A DNA stretch of 64,000 nt from Rhynchopus sp. YZ270_cl-10 (lineage: Eukaryota > Euglenozoa > Diplonemea > Diplonemida > Diplonemidae): positions 310,001 to 374,000 of the forward strand of contig OZ037922.1 of NCBI GenBank assembly GCA_964035575.1. The letters are read 5' to 3'. Under the pieces are notes generated by a model, which was given only the letters and a program-made list of their open reading frames with translations, was not told the DNA's origin and did no database searches. This document shows positions 42,815 through 52,400 of this stretch, piece after piece; the stretch's first letter is position 1, and each line of letters starts with the position of its first letter. The translations under genes were made by a program, and so were the position numbers.

Positions 42815-42889
42815 AGTGAAGTTGATAGTGCAAACGCCTCTGGGACGCAGGCACTGACACTCCGCGGGTTATCGAACCCCGGAGTGTTG
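42815..42889 (-). other. LINE 3'-end stem-loops
   Basis: On the element strand two hairpins lie in succession. The first overlaps the last ORF2 codons: ACTCCGGGGTTCGATAACCC with its partner GCGGAGTG, carrying one bulged base. The second is AGTGCCTGCGTCCCAGAGGC with GTTTGCACT. LINE reverse transcriptases of the stringent type recognise such terminal hairpins. The second one recurs as family C across the window. Confidence 0.7.
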
Positions 42890-45800
42890 CGCTTGTGTTT
42901 GGTTTACAGGGAAGCTGTAAGCAGGTATACAATCATTACCCCACCCTGACCGGGAAGGGGGGACAACATGATTTAGTGATTCAAGAAAAGCACGTGTTTT
43001 AGCACACAACACTGGGCGTCTGCTGAATCCGATGAGCGCCGGGGCGCCGACGGAACGGAGGGAGTGCACACGATCCCTCTTCACACCAGGGAATGGGGCG
43101 CGGCGGAGTTTCGCTGTTAAAGCCCGCATGTTAGCCTTGACGATGAGCCTTTGCATGGCCCGCCCACGCTCGCGGATATTAGAGGTCTGTTTGGCGAGGA
43201 AGACCCTTGTGCGCAATTCGAAGTCGACCGCGAGCTCGACACACGACACGTCGCGGGGTTCTTTGCTCCACTCGAGCGTAATCACCCACCACAGGAAAGC
43301 TTTCAAAGTGAACGCCTCCCTATAGGTGGAGGAAAAACTAGGTTGTAGCTTGGTCAGATATGTGCGGAAGGGGGTATCCCGTTTAGAGGCAGCAAATGTG
43401 AGATTCCAAGGGTGCACAGCCGGGGCCACATCCGCTGGACTTGAGAGGGTCGTGTCGATCGTGGTGACGGCATCGAGGAGAAGAGACTGTACCGCCTTCA
43501 CCGTCACCTTGCTCACATTGGAGGGCACAATGCCGTGCAGCACAAAGCAGGTGGGAAGCCCCTTGCCGTAGAGGCTGATGGCCGACGCATGTAGGGCAGT
43601 GAATGCCGGTGTGTGCACTATGCTGCAGTGCCACAGTAGGTGGCGTGTGTGGCATGTAACCTGGACGAGGCATAAGGGGCATTTATCGCTGAAGTCCGCC
43701 TCGGGCAGGCCACTGCGCTTGAGCCCATCTGGATGGCAGAAGAGGACTCCACCACACAGAACACGTCGCATCCGGAAAGCCTTGAGGGGGTCGTGGTATT
43801 GTAGATTGCGCCACAGGGCATTGGTGGCGCGGGTGTCAATGCCGTCGTTGATGCCGTCGTACGTAGGGCGTTTACTCTGTAGGTCATCCCATACCGCCGT
43901 ACGTGCCAGAACTCGCACTTCATGGGCCCTCTTGGCTTTGTCTATCTCGATGATGGGGGTAGTCTTCGCGGTTGCAGACGTAGACGTCACTGTCTTCATC
44001 TCAGGGTCCCAACTCACGCCACATCTGCGGGAGGCGGCAAGCACCGTCCCCACTGGACCAACTGCATGCATAGGTGTACCCCGTGCGGCCAGGGTCTCGT
44101 ATCTCTCTCTGATGTTCATGCACCTCTGGCGTATGGCGTCGTTGCGTTCCACACTGGCAGCGTAAGTTCTGAACGTCCGGCATATTGCACTCGAGAGGGG
44201 GTGTGCCATGTGCGCCTTCAGGCAGAGTGTGAGCAATGCATCCACTGAACGGGTAAGGTAGGTGGGGCCCCAGCAGCACATCGCCACTGCCTTCGTTAGT
44301 TCATTCAACACTGACTGAGGGGGCATGTTGAATGCGGACTCGTATAACACTGAAGGGAGGATGGCAGATGTGGCAATAGATACCTTCTGGGAGAAGGAGA
44401 GCGGTGTCGCACCCAAACATGAGAGCGCCCTCACGGCTGATTGGTATACCGTAGCGTTGTATCGCCCCTTGCTCCGTAGGGAGCTGTACATCATCACGCC
44501 GAGTGAGCGGAGTGACTCTGTTGTCCGGAACCTATGGTTGTCCTCAGACTTCAGCTTGCATTTGTGGTTCTTCAATGATGAGAAGGCAAAGGTCTTCGCC
44601 ATGTTGAGGCGCATGCCTGTGATGCGGCAGAAGTCCTCCACTCGCAGCAGACACGCCCCCACCGAAGCTTCACTATGGCGAGACAAAAGGTATGCGTCGT
44701 CAGCAAACGACCGTACAAACGCCTCAGGTACCTCTGCCGTGATGCAGTGTGTCAGGACCGACATCAAGGCGTTGATGAGCACCACAGAGAGGGGGCACCC
44801 CTGCAGAATCCCATTCGTCACGGAGTACGCCTCTCCTACGCCGGAGGGCAGCTTGAACCGCCGTCTCAGCTTGGCGTACATTGCTCGCAGAGGTGTCATG
44901 ATCCTGGGGTGAAGCCCCATCTTCTCTACAAGATCCAAGGTGAGGCCCTGTGGTACGCGGTCGAAGCACTTCGCAAAGTCGAGTGCCAGACCGTGCAGCG
45001 GTTCGCCACCGAGCAGAGCGTCCTCCATCTGTGTGAAGACGTCATACAAGACGTCGTTCGTGCTGTGCTTTGGGCGGAAGCCATGTTGCGACGGGTGTAC
45101 CCATTGTTCCTGCCATTGTTGAACTGCCTGCAGGCGTGCGCAGGCCCACAACCGGTACACCGCACTGGTCACTGTCACAGGACGTAGCTTCAAGGGGGAC
45201 TGGTCCTCGCCTTTGGGAAGGAGCGTCACCAGGGCGGTCAACAGCGCTTGCGGCCACACACCGTTCGTCTCTATCGCGTTGAACACTCGGGCAAAACCGT
45301 CCAGTATGCACAGGGGCATCGCATGAAGCTCCAATGAGCGCCAGCCATCAGTTCCGCAGGCGTCCGTGCGCTTACCTTTCTTGTCAAGCGTTCTACGCAA
45401 GTCAGCACCACTTAGCGGGTCTAGGGACATCGGGGAGTGCGCGACGAAGCTGCCGAAACGTTGTTCGAAAGAGGCGAGAGTTGGCTCGGGATGGTCGTGG
45501 TCGTATAGGTTGAACACCGATTTCCATTCATCACGCAGGAGTTTGTCCATCTCCCTGTGGTTGGCCGTAAGCACACCATCTTCCCCCCGAAGGGCGGAAA
45601 TAGGAACACCCTGTTTACCCATGCACCACGCCGTGAGTTTTCGTCGTTCGCTGCTGAAATCCACCTTCAGCTTGGTGGTGTACTGCTTCTCGCGCTGTAG
45701 ACGGGTATTGCGTATCTCAAGGTTCATAAGCATCTTGGATTTTTCCAGCAGAGAGTTAAGGATCTGTATTTGCCTTTCGAGCGAGAGAGGGATTGTCGTC

Positions 45801-47284
45801 TCCTCGGACCTCATCAACTTGAGCGTAATTGCGGTACGGAACACTTTACCCCAGGCATTGCGCACAGGATTCTCCATCACCCCACCAGGACAAGATTCAG
45901 TCTTTGCGATGAGATCCGTGAGCTTGTACTCGAATTTGGCAAGTTGGTCCTGTCGGGGGGAAGACCCACCAACAGACGCCGGTCGTGTAGGTGCACACAC
46001 AGGTTTCAACACCGGATGGGGGATCTTGGAGCGGCCACAGAACCCTTTCGAAAGCGTGTCACCAGCTGCCTTTGCCGCGAGCAGGAGAAACTCTTCCCCA
46101 GCCAATGCGATCGCTTCCCACGCATCGTCAATGTCACCGGACGCAAGTGCTGCGGCACAGTTGTGTTGTTGTAGGAGATTCCTGCCGACTGTCTCAGCAT
46201 TCGCCACAAGTCCAAGCTCCGGCATCTGCTTGGGAATAATGTATCGGAGTGTCGACTCTGTAAACACAGAGAGGCAGAGCCGCACGTTGACGGACTTGTG
46301 GCTGGGGATGCAGTTGATGCTCTGTGTCCAACAGCTATGAATGGCGTGTGCAGCGACGCTATTCAGCAGGATGTAGTCGATACGGGTTCCCGCTGAGTCT
46401 TTGCGAGTGAACGTGGCAGGGGGCTTGCCGTCATCCCCAGTGCTTCCCAGGAGCGCGACATCGCACCAGTCATTGGCGAGTGCTTTCCGCAATGTTGGTG
46501 ATCTTTCCACATCGGTGTTGAGGTCGCCAACGTTACCCAGGGCTTCTCGAAACTTCACAAGCACTGTGTGGAGGAGTTCTTCGCGGGAAGCAACTGTACC
46601 TCTTGGCGTGTCACCTGACGGGGCGTACACATTCACCACATGCAGGAACAGACGGCCGGAACCAAGCGCCACGCGTGTGTGCACCACGCGTTTCCTCAGC
46701 GAGGGCTTCAGAGAAGACGTCAATTCGGTGTCCAGGAACATGATGCCCGGTCTCTTCAGCATGGTGGCAACTCCCCCACGTTCCCCAATGTGTGGACTGC
46801 GGATGCCATGGACGAGTGCGCCATCCATGGGGGGGCCCCACTCTGGGGACCAAACTGTGGTGAAGAAGTCGTTCATCTCAAAGATCTTGGACTCGGTCAA
46901 TTTTGTCTCTTGCAGACAAATTATATCGCACTGCAGGTCGTGTATGATGTGTGCGTAGTTCTGCAGGGATGTGCAGTTGAGGGTGGTTATCGTGAGCGTG
47001 TTCTCAGCATCGGAGCAGCACGTACGTGAGGAGGATCTATCCGTTGAAGAGGAGGAGGAAGAAGAGGAAGAAGAAGAAGAGGAGGAAGCAGAGGAAGAAG
47101 ATGTGTCTGAGAGTGACGTAGGGAAAAAGGGGCGAGGAGAAAAGGATGCCACGGATGATGATGATGATGATGAGGAGGCTTGGTTTGGGAAGTGGCGGGG
47201 ACCAGGGCGTGTTTCTATGCACTCGCGAGGAAGTTGCTCGTAGTTGTGGGCTGCGAGCGACTCGGGGTCACGCTTCTCGCTCCG
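42869..47284 (-). CDS. LINE ORF2: endonuclease and reverse transcriptase
   Basis: Open for about 1471 codons directly after the ORF1 stop and in the same frame. No ATG lies before the endonuclease domain, and the codon at 47150-47152 is GTG. The endonuclease (EEP fold) shows TTLNCTSLQNYAHII, ICLQETKL, NVYAPSG, GDLNTDV and RIDYILLN. The reverse transcriptase has LRPVTVTSAVYRLWA, QHGFRPKHSTNDVLYD, ALDFAKCFDRVPQGL, NGILQGCPLSVVLINA and the catalytic FADDAYLL (codons near 44688-44708). A C-terminal zinc knuckle reads CPLCLVQVTCHTRHLLWHC. The protein nicks target DNA and primes reverse transcription. I saw no RNase H domain. How translation starts is discussed as a finding. Confidence 0.92.
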   Translation of the reverse strand, partial: RSEKRDPESLAAHNYEQLPRECIETRPGPRHFPNQASSSSSSSSVASFSPRPFFPTSLSDTSSSSASSSSSSSSSSSSSSTDRSSSRTCCSDAENTLTITTLNCTSLQNYAHIIHDLQCDIICLQETKLTESKIFEMNDFFTTVWSPEWGPPMDGALVHGIRSPHIGERGGVATMLKRPGIMFLDTELTSSLKPSLRKRVVHTRVALGSGRLFLHVVNVYAPSGDTPRGTVASREELLHTVLVKFREALGNVGDLNTDVERSPTLRKALANDWCDVALLGSTGDDGKPPATFTRKDSAGTRIDYILLNSVAAHAIHSCWTQSINCIPSHKSVNVRLCLSVFTESTLRYIIPKQMPELGLVANAETVGRNLLQQHNCAAALASGDIDDAWEAIALAGEEFLLLAAKAAGDTLSKGFCGRSKIPHPVLKPVCAPTRPASVGGSSPRQDQLAKFEYKLTDLIAKTESCPGGVMENPVRNAWGKVFRTAITLKLMRSEETTIPLSLERQIQILNSLLEKSKMLMNLEIRNTRLQREKQYTTKLKVDFSSERRKLTAWCMGKQGVPISALRGEDGVLTANHREMDKLLRDEWKSVFNLYDHDHPEPTLASFEQRFGSFVAHSPMSLDPLSGADLRRTLDKKGKRTDACGTDGWRSLELHAMPLCILDGFARVFNAIETNGVWPQALLTALVTLLPKGEDQSPLKLRPVTVTSAVYRLWACARLQAVQQWQEQWVHPSQHGFRPKHSTNDVLYDVFTQMEDALLGGEPLHGLALDFAKCFDRVPQGLTLDLVEKMGLHPRIMTPLRAMYAKLRRRFKLPSGVGEAYSVTNGILQGCPLSVVLINALMSVLTHCITAEVPEAFVRSFADDAYLLSRHSEASVGACLLRVEDFCRITGMRLNMAKTFAFSSLKNHKCKLKSEDNHRFRTTESLRSLGVMMYSSLRSKGRYNATVYQSAVRALSCLGATPLSFSQKVSIATSAILPSVLYESAFNMPPQSVLNELTKAVAMCCWGPTYLTRSVDALLTLCLKAHMAHPLSSAICRTFRTYAASVERNDAIRQRCMNIRERYETLAARGTPMHAVGPVGTVLAASRRCGVSWDPEMKTVTSTSATAKTTPIIEIDKAKRAHEVRVLARTAVWDDLQSKRPTYDGINDGIDTRATNALWRNLQYHDPLKAFRMRRVLCGGVLFCHPDGLKRSGLPEADFSDKCPLCLVQVTCHTRHLLWHCSIVHTPAFTALHASAISLYGKGLPTCFVLHGIVPSNVSKVTVKAVQSLLLDAVTTIDTTLSSPADVAPAVHPWNLTFAASKRDTPFRTYLTKLQPSFSSTYREAFTLKAFLWWVITLEWSKEPRDVSCVELAVDFELRTRVFLAKQTSNIRERGRAMQRLIVKANMRALTAKLRRAPFPGVKRDRVHSLRSVGAPALIGFSRRPVLCAKTRAFLESLNHVVPPSRSGWGNDCIPAYSFPVNQTQAQHSGVR

Positions 47285-48669
47285 TCACAACATGGGCTCT
47301 ACTGTCGCCTCTGGCTCAACGATCTCCGTCTCCATCTCGGACGACTCTGATGGGAACACCAATTTGCCAGTGAACCTGTTAGTGCGGGGGCGGTGGCTGT
47401 CCGCAGACGATGCTGGCCTGACTGTGACCATGGACTGGCCTGTGCGCTCAATGTTGGTGAAGTGCGGGGCGGTGTTCGCGGCCACGATCAGCCACGTCTG
47501 TCCTTTGCGCTTGTACGTTGCCAGCTGTGTGCATGGCCAGCTCGTGCCCCGCAGAACGGACATGATGTCTGCCGCCTCCTCGTAGTGCCGTGCACCCGAC
47601 ACCGTGTACCTCACCAGAGAGGGATCGTTCGACATGGGCGCGAGCATACCCTGTGGTATCTCTCTGCGAACGGCATCCAAGTCAACCCCTTGCTTCATCC
47701 TTAGTGCTAGACCCCCACTCACTCCCACGGCTAGCCCTAGGCAGGAGTTGGGGTTCCGTGTATTCAACTCCAGGGCTCTCTCGAGCGTCACCGTCCGGTC
47801 CAGCCAGGCCACAGGGTACTTGTCGTTGCCGCAGTGCCACTTCAGAGGCTTGAGAAAGAGCCCTTGTTTCCCCGACAGCGGCAGTAGCTGCTCCACCTTA
47901 CTCACCGGCACGCGCAGGCTAATTTCGTGCCCATTCCCATGCTCGTTCTCTCTGCGGAAGTAGTCCCACACGTTGTTGGGCTTCACCACGTGCTGCACTA
48001 CCTTGCATAGATCTGTCAGCAGTCTCGGCATCATAATGCCAGGGTTGCGCTCCGCTTGCCTCCATGTCGTCGCATCCGCAAACTTCTCCGACAACGTGCA
48101 GATGAGCACAGCGGTGGAGGGTTGCGAATTCACACGTACCGTCTTCGGCATCGCTTCCTTCATCTCCTCCTCCCACAGCAGAGAGTAACATGCGTACCAG
48201 GTCTCATCTCGCTGCTGCTTGAGACTCCTGTTTTCTGTCCGCAGCGTAACTGCCACACACCGCGAACAGAAGCGTTTCTTCGCGTACACGGCGATCCTCG
48301 GGAAGGCATCCTCGTTCCGGATGTCCTCCTCGCGTGCCAGCACGGCCTCCCAAGCGAGTCTCGCCTCGTCTGCGTTATCAGCAATGAACGCCAAGTCCAT
48401 CGCCGTCATCACCAAGTCCACTTCCCTGCAGATTGGGGCGCCCCCGAATTGGCTCTGCATAAGCGAAAACGTCGTTCGTACTGTCTCCGGTTCCTCCTCG
48501 GCGATGCGCCGGTACTCCGCGAACTTCTGCAGCCTCTGTTTCTGCCTGCTGCCTCTTACCACTTGTGTCCATTCCTGCGAGGGCTCCTCGACATCGCGTC
48601 CTTCGCCGCCGTTGACGCCATCCTCCGCTCCGCGTCCACCGCGCGTGTCACTAAGCGGACTGTATCTGT

Positions 48670-48722
<53 letters not shown>

Positions 48723-49090
48723 TTGTTGCTGTTGTTGTTGTTGCCGCTGCTCTTGCCGGGGACCTGCACCCATGCAGAGCGGTTTCTGTTGTTGCTGTTG
48801 CCGTTGCTGTTTCTGTTGTTGCTGTTGTTGCTGTTCTTGTTGCTGTTGTTGCTGTAATTGTTGCGGTTGTTGTTGATGTTGCTATTGCTGCTGCCGCCGC
48901 CAAATGCGGTCCTGCTGCTGCCATTGCTGTTATCAGCACCATGTGGGGGATTAGGCTGGGGGGCACCCAGGACACTCAGGCAGAGATCAATGCATTGTAG
49001 TGCAAGGATCTTGGTCTCCTCTGAGTTCGACGCTAGGACCAGTGCTTGCGCACGGTCGTAGGTCTCTCTGGCTTTCGCTAGGAGCGACAT
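47285..49090 (-). CDS. LINE ORF1 protein
   Basis: 601 residues from ATG 49088-49090 (MSLLAKARETYDRAQALVLA). The frame is open further upstream, but from about 49188 that sequence is host target DNA, so I prefer this start. Residues about 50-140 are Asn/Ser-rich low complexity encoded by GTT/GCT-type triplet runs (plus strand 48660-48900). The remainder is globular-looking (KRFCSRCVAVTLRTE; GGLALRMKQGVDLDAVRREI). No RRM or CCHC zinc knuckle was recognised. In related elements ORF1 binds element RNA. It ends with TGA (47285-47287) followed by C, and the frame continues into ORF2. Confidence 0.82.
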
Positions 49091-49375
49091 CTGAGTGGGA
49101 GAGGACCCAGGCAGATGCGCCACAAGGAAAGAACCGGGGGGGACGGTCGTGTGGGGTGTGTGATGTGTATACCAATGAAGTACAGAACAAAGAAAAACCA
49201 TAATAAAAATTCTGATAAAAAGCGCAGACTTCAGGCAACACGTTAACACATGCACCCGATCTGAGGTTGAAAGTAACAACGTCGTTTTCTCGACATCCTG
49301 AGCTAGCCACAGGTGTCCATAACGACAAAAGCTCTGTCTGCAAAAATGTAATAAAAGTAAAAACACATAAAAAAA

Positions 49376-49402
49376 GGTGCAAAAAGCACCGCCTCAAAAG
49401 GC
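49376..49402 (-). terminator. Double hairpin plus T-tract after the LOX-fusion stop (copy 1)
   Basis: On the gene strand, about 17 bases after the TGA, GCCTTTTGAGGC and GGTGCTTTTTGCACC form two successive small hairpins followed by seven T. It looks like a transcript-end or processing signal. The same structure follows copy 2. Confidence 0.45.
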
Positions 49403-49418
49403 TTTTTCAACAAGAGAA

Positions 49419-52400
49419 TCAGATACCCACAGAGATCTCAATGTTCTTCACGTCGAAGCTCTTGAACTGTCTTGTCCTCAGAGCGTTCCTTGCGTCCACA
49501 CGAGCACCAAAGGCCTCCAGGTTCGTCTGGAAGTCCCTCCAGAGCTGCTTGTCCGCCTCGTCAGGGTAGATGTGGGTGTAGTCGTCCAGAAGCTTCGGCT
49601 GGTTGTAGCTCGTGGAGGCAAGGACCAGCATCTGGGTGTAGCCGGTTCTCGGGGTTCCGCACGTCTCACCCTCACGCCATGCCCAGGGCATGTGGCACGG
49701 GTCCTCAAACTCAGCACCAAGCGCACCAACGTGGGTGTGGCCGGCAGTGACTCCGTACACAACGGTGGTGAGGAGCTCCTCAACAAACTCGCAGGTCAGG
49801 TCCTCAAAGACGAGAGGGAGGTTGTGGCCGGCGCTCACGAGGTTGATGCGAGCAACCCAGTTCTTCATGTGCACGTCTGCGTTGCACGCGTTGCTGGCGT
49901 AGTCCCAGTGTGCCGACATGTAGCTGTGGATGTACGTCTGGATCACAGAGTAGAAGTCACCTCCGTCCTCGTGCAGCGGCAGGGTCGCGTCCTCGGCATC
50001 GATGTTCTGTGCGGCGAAGCGCTGGGGAGTCGGCTTGAACGTCTCACCACGCTTCGTGGCCTGGGCAAGGAGGAGGAGCTCACGCAGACCGTCCTTCGAC
50101 AGTGCCGTGGAACGGTGGAGAAGACCAAACTCGTTCACAAGAGAGAAGGCTGCTGCCCAGTTGATCTGTCCAGTGCGGAAGCCGAAGGGCTGCATGAGTC
50201 TGCGCATCGCGTGGTCCACAGGCAGCTCCTCCACGTTGGCAGTCACAATCGAGTTCGCAACAGTCAGGTGAAGCTCGAACAAGTGGTCCACAACAGACAG
50301 CACAGCGCTCAGTGTTCCAAGGAAGGCCATCTTCGCTGACTTGAACCCAATGCGTGCAGGCACATCACAGATGCACGTCTGCTCCTCCGTTCTCGGGTCC
50401 ACCCAGCAGCGGTTGCGACCGTGGAGCTCATGGCACTCGTCGGTGGTCATGTTTGCGCTGGTGAAGGCTGCCCAACCAGGCTCCGAGGGGTAGTAGCCAC
50501 GTCCCGCACGCACAATGTGTGTCACCTGCTTGTCCTTGTTGAAGTACGCGTCTGCTCCGTACTTTGCGAAACCAGGCTTCACCTCAAGACCTGCAGCAAA
50601 GTTCAGGTACACTGCGTACTTCGCACCCTTTGCGAGGAGGTCGTCCTGCTTCACACGCTCCACACGGCCCTGCCCAACACCCTCAAACACCAGGCTCGCG
50701 AACCCTGCGTCCGTGTGCCTCTCCTCACCCCACGGCACCAGCACACGGTCGGGGTTCAGAGTGTCGATCATCATCTCCTTGATAATTGTCTCGGGGTCTT
50801 CACCCTCGTTCCACACACCGCACATGTCTGCGTGGTACGGGAAGGGGAGGACGGCAGCATACACCTTTGCCTGCTGTGCAGCCTCCGCAGTGGTCTGTGG
50901 CCACGACTCGTCCTCCTTCGGCACAATCACGTGTGTCGCAACACCGACAGTTGTGGAGGGCACCTCACCGTGGTGGCTGGGCGGGATCACGTGCTGTGCA
51001 GAGAGCACGGGTGCACCCACCATGCCGTCAGAGCTCTGCTTCACCAGCCCACGTGTGTACAGGTCGAAGCGGAACTCGTCAACAATGTTCTGCGGGAAGT
51101 TCGGGTCGCCAAGGCCAGCAATGAGCTCCTGGAAGTAGTCGCCAAAGCCGAAGGGCAGGTCCGACAGCGACGGCAGGTTGTCCAGCGGGCCAGCAGGTGC
51201 GTCCGTCAGGTTCGCGCCAGCGTCACCCTTGGCCAGAATGAAGTTGTCGATGAACGGCACAACGAGGGTGAACTCGCTCGACGAGTTCCCTGTGTTTGCC
51301 CACTCGCTCTGGTTGAAGTTCTGCAGGAAGGCCTGTCCCAGTGCAATCGCCGTCGTCTTACCTGGGCACGCCCTGTTCATCGTTCCGTTGGCCACAGTCT
51401 CGTCCACAGCTGTCTCCGCAAACCCGATGAAGTGCTCGTAGTACTCCGCTGCCGGACGCACACGAAACTTGTGTGCGTCTCCTCCCCACACATTCGGGTC
51501 ACGGTTCGCAAAGGCAAGGTTCAGCACTGTGCGGTGGCCACCGTCAAACTGGCTTCCGAAGTCGTCTGTCGCACGCTCCGGGGCAGGGTCCCACCACGGG
51601 AAACCCACAACAGGCGCAAAGAAACGCATCGACTCGTAGTACAGCGGCAGCACGTCGTTGTTGTCAATGGTGTAGTTCGTCGGGAACATGTCCCCGTGCG
51701 ACGCAACGTCTCCGTACATCACCCACAGTGCTGTCGAGATACCGCTCGGCACAGACAGACCACCTGCAGACATGAAGGTGTCGAGGAAGGCTGCCGTCAG
51801 CTGTTCCAGGCAGCCGCCCTCTGTGGGCGAGCAGTCGCCGTCCGCCACACGTGCCCCGTAGTGCTTCTCAGTGTACATGCGGAGAAGGTCGTGCACCGCA
51901 GACAGCTTCCCCTTCACCTCCTCTGCCATCAGCTCCCCCACGAAGGGTGGCACCAGCTGCACAAACGGCTGCAGACCAAGGAACCCAGACTGCAGGGCAA
52001 CAAAGTCGGCCGACGGGATCGGGTTCACCTCACCAGGGTAGGCAAGCTTGAAGAGCTCCTCAAACACCCAACGCTTGATGTCCGTCTGCACGTCCAGCAG
52101 CTCCCTGCCAGAGAGGAACTCTGCTGCAGACGCAGACATCGCAGCCTCACAGGCAGCGTCGCACGTTCCGAACACCTCGTCAAGGATCGGCCGCACCACC
52201 TTGTGCTGGTTCACGTTCGACCCGAGGAGGAGGGCACGCGGGCTCACCTTGTCCCAGAAGATCGAGCTCGACACAATGAACCCAAGCTCGTTTCCACGCC
52301 ACACCTCCCCGTCGTTCTGCCTGCGCGGGATGTCCTTCAGCGCCTCCTTCACAAACGCGTGGCTCTGGTGCGAGATCGTGTCGATTCCGGGGAAGTCTGT

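Larger units (their letters stand above)
42815..49188 (-). mobile_element. Full-length non-LTR retrotransposon (LINE)
   Basis: Borders come from comparison with the empty site in duplication unit B (around 55010-55040). The element is about 6.37 kb and inserted next to AAAGAAA, which appears on both sides and may be the target duplication; low complexity prevents an exact call. ORF1 and ORF2 are both open. The 3' UTR is only about 50 bp and ends in the family C hairpin tail, without a clear poly-A. The insertion happened after the duplication, so it is recent. I cannot assign the clade. Confidence 0.93.

Noticed and set aside
42860-42890. tRNA gene suggested by a GGTTCGATAACC B-box-like string
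   Set aside because: It is the loop of the LINE 3' hairpin and overlaps ORF2 codons; no acceptor stem or A box fits.
49091-49366. N-terminal extension of LINE ORF1 to 49366
   Set aside because: Sequence beyond about 49188 is host DNA shared with the duplicated locus; the internal ATG at 49090 lies within the element.
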